Source: Pirellulaceae bacterium (GTDB lineage: Bacteria > Planctomycetota > Planctomycetia > Pirellulales > Pirellulaceae). Taken from it: a stretch of 39,433 bases of DNA. A program made the translations under genes and the position numbers. The notes under the pieces are model-generated. The model was given only the letters and a program-made list of their open reading frames with translations, was not told the DNA's origin and made no database searches. The stretch covers positions 1 through 39,433 of the forward strand of contig JADHUC010000081.1 of NCBI GenBank assembly GCA_016784735.1. Reading direction: 5' to 3'. Shown here one piece after another: positions 16,935 through 25,252 of this stretch; position 1 is the stretch's first letter; each line of letters starts with the position of its first letter.

Positions 16935-17162
16935 AAAGCGTCGGCAGTATATTCTTTCCGCAGTGTTTTGCTCTGGGATGAGTTCGTGGCCCGGGTGCAA
17001 GCAGTCTGTGATTTGTACCAGCAGGCATTCTCCCTTTACGAGCAAGGGATTCACCTTGTCAGCACGGACGAAAAGACGGGCATCCAGGCCTTGGAGCGAT
17101 TCATTCTGAGAGCCATTCCCGGCCGCAAAGAGCGGCGCGAGCACACCTACAAGCGTCACTGA
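16935..17162 (+). pseudogene. IS630-family transposase remnant
   Basis: An open stretch of 75 codons carries the IS630 catalytic-core signature CDLYQQAF, then HLVSTDEKTGIQALER and PGRKERREHTYKRH, ending at a TGA in place of the usual HGT continuation. The Asp of STDE is the conserved DDE residue of that block. Both the N-terminal DNA-binding part and the C-terminal DDE residues are missing, and no terminal inverted repeats are visible. It is an inactive scrap of an old insertion, between the ThuA promoter region and the next lipoprotein gene. Confidence 0.8.
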
Positions 17163-17199
17163 ACGCAATGCCTGATCAACAATCTTCACGTGCGCGGCG

Positions 17200-17208
17200 T
17201 GTTATAAT
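17200..17208 (+). promoter_or_regulatory. Possible extended -10 promoter
   Basis: TG-T-TATAAT (17200-17208) is a perfect -10 hexamer with the extended TGn motif, 82 bp upstream of the lipoprotein start at 17290. No good TTGACA-like box is found at the right distance, which is acceptable for extended -10 promoters. Confidence 0.45.
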
Positions 17209-17289
17209 GCCCACACTGCAGGCCTGGATCAGTTTCAGGCTCAACCCAAATGGAAAATATCGGCTGGGTCTATCGAACGGGTACTGGAC

Positions 17290-18663
17290 ATGCCAAGAGT
17301 GGGAAATGTCACTGCAATTGTCGGCGCGTTGATTGTTGGTGTTTCCGGTTGCGGTGAACCTACGGTCAACGAGTATTCCAAACCTGGGTCCCAAGCCCCG
17401 TCCAATTCTTTGAAGGACAAGTACAAGGGCCATCGAATTCTCTTGTGGTCGTTCGACCGCAAGACACACGCAGGGAAGGGGTTTGCGCAGGGAACAATCG
17501 AGCCTGGAAAGAAACTCGAATTGGAACCGTTGCCGGATTACGTCGTCACTTTTCAAGCCGGCGAGGTGCATGAAGTCGAGGTGTTTTACGTTCACAATCC
17601 GCAGAACAGTTGGCTGGAAGAACACGTCAACTTCAAGGTTTCGCACAAGACGGGGTCTGCGGAGGGCACCAAAGGACTCGACTCTCCGTTTGTCCATTTC
17701 GAGTGGGGATACAAGACAGAGATCGATTCCGTGGCGTTCGTCGCGCCCCTGGGAACGATTGATTTGCCCGCACTGAGCGAGCAGATAAGACGCGATTGTC
17801 GGGGCAACCCCGCAGAACTTGAAGACTTACTGCTTGTCGCGGCTTTCGAGCCCAGGTTTCGTGACTACCTGGGAATGTACGAGGTGTTTCAGATCTACAA
17901 GATCCTGGGAAAGACAACTCGTGAGGCTCGATGGGTTGAATTGTTGGAGAGCGATCACAAATACGAAAACAAATTGGCGTCGGCGGTCTTGATGTGCGTC
18001 GGCAACAAAGCAGGCGAAGAAATGTTTTGCGACGCGTCTCTCAATACGAGAGGCAACGTCCAAATCAGCTACATCGAGTTTCTCTGCGGGATGCCGGCGT
18101 CGGACAAGGCGCTGGAAACGATTGTCCAATTGATCGTCTCCCCTGGAATCTATAAGGAGAAAGTTGGAGAAGGCGTCGGAAAGGACATCTATGATCTGCG
18201 CCGTGACTTGCTGCGGGCATTGTCAGAAAAATACTCGCCGGAGAAAGTTCGGCCCTACCTCGACGAGATTGTCAAAGCGGCTGATGCCAACGAATACGAG
18301 TGGTACGTACAAGACGCGTTGGATCGGTTGTTGATCCGCGGGGTCTGGCGGTGTGCCTCGCGCGAGGGCCATCCCGTTCCGGTTTTCGGAACTGGCCGGA
18401 AAATCGTCATCTCGGGCGAGGAGATTACAGCAGACGGAACATCGCACGATTACAGGCTCACAACCCACAAGGAACCCCGACACCTGGACCTCGGAATAGA
18501 AGCGGAATCACAGCAAGCAGAATACGAAGGCATCTACCTGCTCGACGCTCACACACTCAAACTTTGCCTAGGCGAAAACGGCACAGCGAGACCGACCAAG
18601 TTCTCCGTCGAAGATGCCGATAAAACCGTGCTTTGCATCTTCGAGCGGATATCCACGCCGTAG
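17290..18663 (+). CDS. Lipoprotein of unknown function
   Basis: The 457-residue product starts with a short lipoprotein signal, hydrophobic VTAIVGALIVGVSGC with the lipobox Cys at about residue 21, so it is probably membrane-anchored. The middle part, from about 100 to 340, is rich in alternating helices (for example EKYSPEKVRPYLDEIVKAAD). These could form an alpha-solenoid. The C-terminal ~100 residues look beta-rich (GRKIVISGEEITADGTSHDY and TLKLCLGENG), similar in style to the small conserved sensor-like domains of planctomycete lipoproteins. I recognise no catalytic motif. An extended -10 element lies 82 bp upstream. It is not linked to neighbours in an obvious operon. Confidence 0.75.
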   Translation: MPRVGNVTAIVGALIVGVSGCGEPTVNEYSKPGSQAPSNSLKDKYKGHRILLWSFDRKTHAGKGFAQGTIEPGKKLELEPLPDYVVTFQAGEVHEVEVFYVHNPQNSWLEEHVNFKVSHKTGSAEGTKGLDSPFVHFEWGYKTEIDSVAFVAPLGTIDLPALSEQIRRDCRGNPAELEDLLLVAAFEPRFRDYLGMYEVFQIYKILGKTTREARWVELLESDHKYENKLASAVLMCVGNKAGEEMFCDASLNTRGNVQISYIEFLCGMPASDKALETIVQLIVSPGIYKEKVGEGVGKDIYDLRRDLLRALSEKYSPEKVRPYLDEIVKAADANEYEWYVQDALDRLLIRGVWRCASREGHPVPVFGTGRKIVISGEEITADGTSHDYRLTTHKEPRHLDLGIEAESQQAEYEGIYLLDAHTLKLCLGENGTARPTKFSVEDADKTVLCIFERISTP

Positions 18664-18996
18664 GCCATGACATTGAACTTGACTGCCTGGTCTCTGTAAT
18701 AGGGAACCCAGTCTCCGCGGTCGAGCAACAGAACACGATTGATGGCAGGCGTCGCAGAATCCTCGTCGTAGTTCGCCCGTATCGCGCCGAAAAACGGTCG
18801 TGTCGAGCCAATTGGGACAGGCGAATCGAGGCCCCCACACGGGTTGGGATCGGCGCGCTCGATCAATCGACGTTTTACGGAAGTTGAACTGTCCAGCACC
18901 CTTGACCACTCCTCCCCTGTGCCGCATGTTGAGCTGCGAGCCGGCAGAGATGCGTGGCCTTGAATCGCTCGAACCCCACAACCAAAGGCGAACCAC
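18664..18996. other. 333-bp spacer without a supported gene
   Basis: Between the lipoprotein and the GH16 gene I find no open frame with a credible start or recognisable protein sequence. The open frames on the minus strand run into the flanking genes and look incidental. The promoter of the GH16 gene presumably lies here, but no clear hexamers are seen. Confidence 0.5.
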
Positions 18997-19818
18997 ATGA
19001 CCGAATTGAAATCACGCATAGCGTTCTGTTTCCTCGCCCTATTCGTCGCCAACGCTACGGCAGCGCCGGCCATAGCCCAAGACGACTGGAAACTCATCTG
19101 GAGCGACGAGTTCAAAGGCAACAAGCTCGACTATTCAAAATGGGGCATCGAAGAAAATGCCTTCGGCGGCGGTAACAGCGAATTACAGCTCTACACTGAC
19201 CGGAAAGAAAATGTCCGCGTTGTTGGCGGACATCTCATCATTGAGGCCCGCAAAGATGAACCAAACATCGTCGGCACGGGTCGCGAGTATTCCTCCGGCA
19301 GACTCCGGACAAAGCATCGCGGCGATTGGAAATATGGCCGCATCGAAGTCCGAGCTAAACTACCGCGCGGCCAAGGCATCTGGCCCGCGATCTGGATGCT
19401 GCCCACAGACGAGAAGTACGGCGGTTGGGCAGCCAGTGGCGAAATCGACATCATGGAACTCGTCGGCCATAAACCGGACGAGGTGCTCGGGACGCTGCAC
19501 TATGGTGACAAATGGCCTAACAATAAATACACCGGCTCGTCTTTCGATCTGCCCAACGGCACCTTCGCCGACGACTTTCACACATTCGCCATTGAATGGG
19601 AAGCGAGCCGCATCCGTTGGTTCGTCGACGGCAAGCTCTACCAGACGCAAACCAAGTGGAGCACAACGGCTGCCCCCTTTCCCGCACCGTTCGACCAACG
19701 ATTCCACTTGCTTCTGAATGTCTCCGTCGGCGGCAAGCTCCCCGGCGACCCCGACGCAACCACCAAGTTCCCCCAACGGATGCTGGTGGACTACGTGCGG
19801 GTGTATCAACGACCGTAA
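18997..19818 (+). CDS. GH16 family endo-beta-glucanase-like enzyme, secreted
   Basis: The protein has 273 residues with a Sec signal (1-28, ending PAIAQDD). The GH16 catalytic signature SGEIDIMEL is intact at 148-155, giving nucleophile Glu149, Asp151 and acid/base Glu154. Other GH16 hallmarks are WSDEFKGNKLDYSKW near 35, YGRIEVRAKLPRGQGIWPAIWML at 113-135 and the C-terminal strand MLVDYVRVYQRP. GH16 enzymes cut beta-1,3/1,4-glucans (laminarin, lichenan) or marine galactans. The sequence looks closest to laminarinase/lichenase types, but the precise glucan cannot be told. It has no extra binding module. Near-complete domain coverage suggests an active enzyme supplying sugars from algal or plant-type polysaccharide. 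Confidence 0.95.
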   Translation: MTELKSRIAFCFLALFVANATAAPAIAQDDWKLIWSDEFKGNKLDYSKWGIEENAFGGGNSELQLYTDRKENVRVVGGHLIIEARKDEPNIVGTGREYSSGRLRTKHRGDWKYGRIEVRAKLPRGQGIWPAIWMLPTDEKYGGWAASGEIDIMELVGHKPDEVLGTLHYGDKWPNNKYTGSSFDLPNGTFADDFHTFAIEWEASRIRWFVDGKLYQTQTKWSTTAAPFPAPFDQRFHLLLNVSVGGKLPGDPDATTKFPQRMLVDYVRVYQRP

Positions 19819-20040
19819 GACGCCCGGCTTGGCAAGCCGTCGCAAGGGCCAGCGGAGTGTTGATGGGCAAAGCGGGAAGTTGAGAGACTAGAGGGCCGCC
19901 GGCAGCGTTGTTAGTATGGACAAGCTGTCACCGCTCGAAATGTACAAGATCGGATCTCGCACGGGGAACACTGGGTAAGACAAACGACCAAACGGGGCGG
20001 GAACCGCTCCAGGCTCACTGAAAACGCGAAACATCGCATC

Positions 20041-21936
20041 ATGAACGCCACCGGATGCTCCGGAATACTGCGTCCTGTATTGCTCGCTTTTGCGGCATCC
20101 GGTGCAGCTATGGCCGACGATGTCACCTGCGGGCAGGCGGTCGCGTATCTTGGCCCCTCGGCAACCGCGGTGTCGAGTGATGGGCGAGTGCTGTTCGCCG
20201 CACTGTCCGATGCACGGCAAGTGGCCATCGTCGAGTTGCCAGATGCGAGCGCCATCCGAAGAGTCCGCACCCCGACAGAACCAACAGGATTGGTGCTCAG
20301 CCGCGACGGGCGGCGAGTCTATGTTACTTGTGCTGCCGCGGCGAGCTCCGTTCTGGAGATTGACGCGGCCTCCGGTGAGATCACCGCGAGCTTCCCCGCC
20401 GGCCACACGGCCACGGCACCGACACTCTCGCCCGACGACAAGCTTCTGTACGTATGCAACCGATTTGATCACAACGTCTCGGTGATCGACCTGGAGCACC
20501 GCAAGGAGTTAGCGCGAGTGGCGGCCGTGCGGGAGCCGGTTGCCGCCGCGGTTACACGCGACGGCAGGGAGCTTTGGGTGGCCAATCATCTGCCGGCGGG
20601 GCCAGCCAACCAGTACGGAGTGATTGCGACTGCCGCCGTCGTCACTGTGATCAATACCGACACGCTTCAGACGGAGCCGGTTCGGCTCATCACTGGCACG
20701 ACAAGTGTGAGAGGAATCGCACTCACTCCGGACGGTAAGTACGCTCTGCTCGTACACATCCTCGGTCGCTATCATTTACCTGCGATCCGCGTCGATGGGA
20801 GTTGGATGAATGCCAACGCGTTGACAGTGATAGACGTTTGCCGGCGCGAGGTGCTCAACACGGTACTCCTCGACGACCATTGGGAAGGGGCGGCCAATCC
20901 GTGGGGGGTCACCTGCACGACGGATGGCCGCTGGATCTGCGTTTCGCACGCGGGGACGAACGAGCTAAGCGTGATCGATGGCCCAGAGCTCCTCAAGCTC
21001 CTCGGGCGTCTGCCCTTGGGGGCTTTCTCCAACGCCGCCTTTTTCGATGGAAGCTCGTACGGCTTCTATACGACGTCGACCGGCGAAGACGTAGTCAACG
21101 AGCCAGGCATTCTCACCGGCATTAGACGGCGCGTGAAGCTGCCGGGGCTGGGTCCGCGAGGCCTGGCGGCGTGCGGCTCGCAAGTCTATGTGACGGAATA
21201 CTTCACCGACAGTCTCGCGGCCGTTACGCTGACGGCCAATAAAGACGCCACGATACACAGTATCGCGCTGGGACCCAAGCCGCAATGGAACGAAGTCCGC
21301 CTCGGCGAAATGCTGTTTCACGACGGTCGCGTCTGTTTCCATGGCTGGCAAAGTTGCGCCAGTTGTCACCCCGAAGGCCGCGCCGACGGACTGAATTGGG
21401 ATCTGCTGAACGACGGAGAGGGCAACCCGAAGAATACCAAGACATTGCTTTTTTCTCACCGGACTCCCCCGGCCATGGCTTCCGGCGTTCGTCCTACGGC
21501 GGAAGCAGCGGTCCGCTCCGGCATCAAGCATATTCTGATGTCTGATCGGCCCGCAGCCGAGGCCGCGGCGATCGACGTCTGGCTCAAATCGCTAGCGCCG
21601 CAGCCAAGTCCCTTTCTGGTGCATGGGCGGCTCAGTCCGGCGGCGGAGCGGGGCCAGCAGTTGTTTAAGAGTGACCGGGTCGCCTGCGCGAAGTGCCATC
21701 CAGCCCCGCTCTACACCGACCTGAAGGCACACGACGTAGGGTCCCGGGGTGAGTTGGATCAGCGTGCGACTTTCGATACGCCGACGCTGGTGGAAGCCTG
21801 GCGAACCGCGCCGTACATGCACGACGGGCGCTATACGACGATCGAGCAGTTGCTCACCGAGGGAAAGCACGGCCGCGTGAACAAGCTCCGCGATGAGGAA
21901 CTCGCCGGTCTCGTCCAATTCGTCCTGTCGCTGTGA
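20041..21936 (+). CDS. YVTN-type beta-propeller fused to di-haem cytochrome c
   Basis: The protein has 631 residues with a Sec signal (about 1-25, ending AAMADD). The N-terminal ~380 residues form a surface-type (YVTN/lactonase-like) propeller: LVLSRDGRRVYVT, LSPDDKLLYVCNRFDHNVSVID, AVTRDGRELWVANH and LTPDGKYALLVH. The C-terminal part is a MauG/cytochrome c peroxidase-like di-haem region with CASCH at 439-443 and CAKCH near 549-553. Between them lies GVRPTAEAAVRSGIKHILMSD, and near the end APYMHDGRYTTIEQLL. It is probably a periplasmic electron-transfer or oxidase/peroxidase protein. The start at 20041 is supported by the signal peptide only. It is convergent with a truncated copy of another propeller gene. 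Confidence 0.9.
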   Translation: MNATGCSGILRPVLLAFAASGAAMADDVTCGQAVAYLGPSATAVSSDGRVLFAALSDARQVAIVELPDASAIRRVRTPTEPTGLVLSRDGRRVYVTCAAAASSVLEIDAASGEITASFPAGHTATAPTLSPDDKLLYVCNRFDHNVSVIDLEHRKELARVAAVREPVAAAVTRDGRELWVANHLPAGPANQYGVIATAAVVTVINTDTLQTEPVRLITGTTSVRGIALTPDGKYALLVHILGRYHLPAIRVDGSWMNANALTVIDVCRREVLNTVLLDDHWEGAANPWGVTCTTDGRWICVSHAGTNELSVIDGPELLKLLGRLPLGAFSNAAFFDGSSYGFYTTSTGEDVVNEPGILTGIRRRVKLPGLGPRGLAACGSQVYVTEYFTDSLAAVTLTANKDATIHSIALGPKPQWNEVRLGEMLFHDGRVCFHGWQSCASCHPEGRADGLNWDLLNDGEGNPKNTKTLLFSHRTPPAMASGVRPTAEAAVRSGIKHILMSDRPAAEAAAIDVWLKSLAPQPSPFLVHGRLSPAAERGQQLFKSDRVACAKCHPAPLYTDLKAHDVGSRGELDQRATFDTPTLVEAWRTAPYMHDGRYTTIEQLLTEGKHGRVNKLRDEELAGLVQFVLSL

Positions 21937-21966
21937 CAGACCACCGTCGCTGCCCTCGTCTAACGC

Positions 21967-22218
21967 CTACCTGATCGCGACTTCCTGCCTTTCGGCGTAG
22001 TCGAGCTTCGAGCGCAGCACGCGATGGGAGTACATGTCGGAGATGAACAACCAGTCCTTCCAGACCGCTATGCCCTTGGGATAGGAAAGCGGGATTTCGG
22101 GATCGATGACCACGCCCGCCAGGTCCGGGTGGCGCTTATCGCCTCCGCCGCCCTCGCAGTCCTCGTTGCCATACTTGCCCACGCGGATCATCTCGTTGCC
22201 GACGTCGGTCGTGAACAC
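21967..22218 (-). pseudogene. Duplicated 3' end of an NHL-propeller gene
   Basis: The last ~80 codons are nearly identical to the C-terminus encoded at 33942-34178. Over about 235 bp (21967-22203) I count roughly nine base differences, and the peptide changes only at a few places (for example IAVWKDW versus IAVYKDW). Identity stops abruptly around 22203, where AIDRAGNE of the full gene is replaced by VFTTDVGNE. No signal peptide, start or earlier propeller blades exist upstream. Instead a group II intron-like remnant abuts it. It is a 3' gene copy left by duplication or gene disruption and is not expected to make a working protein. Confidence 0.85.
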
Positions 22219-22254
22219 CGACGCAGGATAACGACATGCGATTCGAGACCGAGG

Positions 22255-23010
22255 GCCGGGTGGCCCCGGGTGTCGCCACCCGGGGCTCCCACAGATCCGG
22301 ACGTGCGCACATCAGCGCATCCGGTTCCTCTGATGATGGATTCGCCATTCAGCTAACCTGAATGCCCGGACTGCTATCCTGGGTCGTTACGGTGATACGT
22401 GGCTCCAAGTACGAAGCCTCGGACGTAGTGCCCGGCCCAGGGTCCAACATCAGGCACCCCCTTTCGGTTTTTCCTTTCCTCCACCGGGTCCTGCGGGACC
22501 AGTTCCCCGGCTTCATCAGTACTATGAGGGTGCTACGACTTCTAGCCGTCCATCCCGCCGCACTTCGTTTGGCGGTACCTCGGTTGCACTCGTTCTATTC
22601 GCTCCTCGACGGACGAGTGCGCCGTCGAGACCTGGAGTTGGTGACCCGGTATCTCCACCCGGGAATGGACCGAGGAAACGAGCTAGATCTCCCAAGTTCC
22701 TGGGGAATCTCAATTGTCCGTTTGCACGTGTTCCCGCGACGCCGGCAGGACTGCTCACACCAGACCATTACGATGCTGCAGCGTGGCCCCTGGACCCCCA
22801 GGCCCCTGGACCCCCAGGTGCAAAGGCTCCCACGATTGGTCTTTCGACGCCCAATAGCACGGCTGTCGGACTCGCTGTCTACGCTTCGCAGGGCGGATTG
22901 CTCCGACCCACGCAAGACTCGCTTCCGGTTGCTGGTCAGGCTCTACCGGATGGGCTTTCCACCCACAAGATTCCGATGAAAGGTTTCAAGATTGTGTACT
23001 TACATCTCTA
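22255..23010 (-). mobile_element. Group II intron-like remnant without reverse transcriptase
   Basis: Read on the minus strand, the segment resembles the RNA body of a bacterial group II intron. It ends with a domain V-like 35-nt hairpin (22293-22327) followed by a domain VI-like hairpin with a 10-bp GC-rich stem (22263-22286). The upstream part is rich in paired, non-coding-looking sequence of the kind preceding intron reverse transcriptases. No reverse transcriptase or maturase frame is present in the ~750 bp, so the intron-encoded protein has been lost. The position equivalent to the catalytic triad reads AAC instead of AGC or CGC, a sign of decay. The 5' boundary is approximate. Assignment is from structure and recall of the family, not a covariance search. 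Confidence 0.6.
22263..22327 (-). ncRNA. Domain V/VI-like hairpin pair of the intron remnant
   Basis: On the minus strand, GAACCGGATGCGC pairs with GCACGTCCGGATC to form a domain V-like stem-loop (22293-22327). After a short linker TGTGG, GCCCCGGGTG pairs with CACCCGGGGC (22263-22286) as the domain VI-like hairpin. The spacing and order are those of group II intron 3' ends. The intron end would fall a few bases further, near 22255. Confidence 0.6.
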
Positions 23011-23200
23011 TCCTCCTCTCTTCCGCCGATCTGGCGGATTGCCCGTCGAGATGCTCCAGTTCATTAACTGCGAGCAAGAGACGGAACGGAGGAGCAGGGT
23101 ATTCGGCGCCGCGTCCGCGTGGGGAAAACGAGAACGACTCGCTGCCGCGCGCAGGATCGGCTTCACAATTGGGTATCGATCATTAGAAGGAGAACGAACG

Positions 23201-23311
23201 ATGCCCGACGGAAGCCGAAAACGCAGGTTCAGTACAAACCTAGCCAAACGAAAGTGGTATGCCCAGCACCGGTCTCGTAGGTTTCGACGACGTTTTGGCG
23301 TCGACAATTGA
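23201..23311 (+). CDS. Small very basic protein, 36 residues
   Basis: An ATG at 23201 follows AGAAGGAG (23185-23192) at a standard distance, the best ribosome binding site in this stretch. The frame encodes a 36-residue peptide with about 40% Arg/Lys, including the run RKWYAQHRSRRFRRRFG, and ends with TGA. The composition suggests nucleic-acid or ribosome binding, but I recognise no family. It lies beside the intron remnant and a truncated gene, so it could be a chance frame in decayed DNA. The ribosome binding site is the main support. The frame is open further upstream, but without a comparable start. Confidence 0.4.
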   Translation: MPDGSRKRRFSTNLAKRKWYAQHRSRRFRRRFGVDN

Positions 23312-23504
23312 AGGCTAACCTGCCGGGAATCGACCTCGCATACCGAAATCCGAGAGGCAAACTATTCTTGAGAAACAAATCGATCGGGGCATTCCGTATG
23401 TCACCGCAGAGATAGGTACTTGAGACCGCGCCCCGTACCGACCGCGCCCAAAAACTGGGTCGTTTGATGAAGCGTTTCACACCCCTAGTCCTCGGCCCCA
23501 TCAA

Positions 23505-24968
23505 TTAGTCGCTCAGCACGTCCTCACGGTACGCCTTGTAGTGGCGATAAAGAGCGGCGGACTGAGAACGTCCGTTGCCTGGGCTCATGTAATTGATGTA
23601 GTCGAATGTGACGATATGCTCGACGTGGGTTGCGGCGACTTCGAGGGCGGGGATCAGCCTCCCAATCGGATACGAGACGTACCTGCGACCCATCTCCGCG
23701 CACTCAACGTCGGTCCACATCTCCTTGTCGTGCTGATCACATAAATTGCGGATGGAGGCCTGATTCACGTCCGTGTGGTTCAGTGGCGAGAGCCCGGTGC
23801 CAATCCCGTCGATGACCATGAAGACGTCGATGTGCTGAGCCGCCGCAATGAACGGCTTCCAGAACGACGAGAGCTCAGCAGGAGTTACGTGCCGCCAGGG
23901 AGCCTCCTTGGTATCGCGCCACCTGTAGAGCCCGACGGGCTGGATGACCTTCAGGTTGGGATTCATGCCTTTGATGTAGATTGCGAGTGCTTCGGCCTGT
24001 GCTGCGGGGAGCGTCGCGTCGTTCGCGTAATCGTCCGGAAGGCACTCGAAGTTCATGTAGTAGCCGACTAATGAAGCGTGATCGGCATAGCGGTCCAACA
24101 CCTGTCGGCGGTATCGGCCCAGGAGCCGCGTCGATTCGGCCTCTGCTTCGGGAGTGGGCTGCTTGTGCATGTAGCCGTTTGGGGTCGTGTCGCTGATGTA
24201 GACGTGCATGCCCAGGGCATCGGCGCGGGACAAGATGGCCTCGATCGGATCACGCCCGCGCCACCAGGGAGATTGAGAAACGACAGTCTTGGGAACGGCC
24301 GTGCTGTACCTTCCGTTGCGGCCGGTGACCGCGTACAGGATAATGGTATCCAGGCCGATGGCGTGGGCGGCATCGACCTCGGCCGCCAAAGCGTCGTCCG
24401 TCTCGTAATGGCTGGCCCAGCCTTCGTAGTGAAAGGCCCAAAACGCTCCATCTAACACAGGTGGGCGGCGGAAGGGAGGCCTGGGCGGATTCCCTTCGTA
24501 GACCTCGAACTCATTCACCGCCGGGCGCGACTTGGCATATCTCTCGACAAACAGGCGGACTGCGGTGGTAGTGATGGCATCGAAGCGGAACGTCCAGCGG
24601 GCGCTCTCCGCGTTTTCCACCAGTGCTTCCAGTGGCTGCCAGCGGCCATCACTCAACGCCTCAAGACGCCACCCTTCGGCCGCGGGAACGTACCTCTCAG
24701 AGTAGAACCGCACGCGAACGCAGGCGAACGTCCGCGGCTCGGCCCACTCGATGCCGATGTCTTTGGGCGGATCGGTGGTGGGACTGTTCGAGCCCCAGAA
24801 ACTGAGCGGGTCGTCGTCGTTGACCAATGCGCACGGAACGCTGGCCACCGAATGGGAGTGCCAGCTCCGGGCGACTCCCTGCAGTGCGTAGTTCGCCGCC
24901 TCCTGAGCCAGCAATGCACCCGTCTCGGTCCACAGAAGCACAGTTGCGAGTGCATATTTGCCAAGCAT
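23505..24968 (-). CDS. Exported DUF4434-like TIM-barrel protein with N-terminal discoidin-like domain
   Basis: The 487-residue product begins with a signal peptide (1-22, ending GALLAQEA). Residues about 25-155 resemble a coagulation factor 5/8 C-type (discoidin) carbohydrate-binding domain: YALQGVARSWHSHSVASVP, DDPLSFWGSNS and NEFEVYEG. From about 165 the sequence matches the DUF4434 type of TIM barrel (GAFWAFHYEGWA, AAHAIGLDTIILYAVTGR, GYYMNFECLPDDY, IDVFMVIDGIGTG and VTFDYINYMSPG), a fold related to glycoside hydrolases. Candidate acids are the Glu in NFECLPDD and the Asp in FMVIDG. A polysaccharide-active role is likely but unproven. It is transcribed away from the small ORF and is alone on its strand for 280 bp. 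Confidence 0.82.
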   Translation of the reverse strand: MLGKYALATVLLWTETGALLAQEAANYALQGVARSWHSHSVASVPCALVNDDDPLSFWGSNSPTTDPPKDIGIEWAEPRTFACVRVRFYSERYVPAAEGWRLEALSDGRWQPLEALVENAESARWTFRFDAITTTAVRLFVERYAKSRPAVNEFEVYEGNPPRPPFRRPPVLDGAFWAFHYEGWASHYETDDALAAEVDAAHAIGLDTIILYAVTGRNGRYSTAVPKTVVSQSPWWRGRDPIEAILSRADALGMHVYISDTTPNGYMHKQPTPEAEAESTRLLGRYRRQVLDRYADHASLVGYYMNFECLPDDYANDATLPAAQAEALAIYIKGMNPNLKVIQPVGLYRWRDTKEAPWRHVTPAELSSFWKPFIAAAQHIDVFMVIDGIGTGLSPLNHTDVNQASIRNLCDQHDKEMWTDVECAEMGRRYVSYPIGRLIPALEVAATHVEHIVTFDYINYMSPGNGRSQSAALYRHYKAYREDVLSD

Positions 24969-25252
24969 GGTATGAATGTCCGACTGAGTTCAGCGACCGG
25001 GCGGCACAAGTGGATCCGCTCCAGACGGCGCCAGTGTAACGACTCACCGACGCCCAATCCTACGAAATGAATACAGGACCCGCATATAGCACCGCCAGTC
25101 CCATTCCGAGAATACGGTCCTTCGATGGGACTCGCGTTTTCGGCGGTTTCGGTTCTCGGTGGGCCTCATGTTCGTCTCGGCCCGACCCAAGCGGTAATCC
25201 ACAGAATGTTGGACAAGTCCTAGACGCTTTTCGAGGCTTGGCGGGGATCCAA

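Noticed and set aside
22362..22979. 205-residue open frame on the plus strand
   Set aside because: It runs antisense through the intron-like segment. Its Arg/Leu/Pro-rich sequence is the kind of spurious peptide that arises opposite group II intron RNA, and no ribosome binding site is seen.
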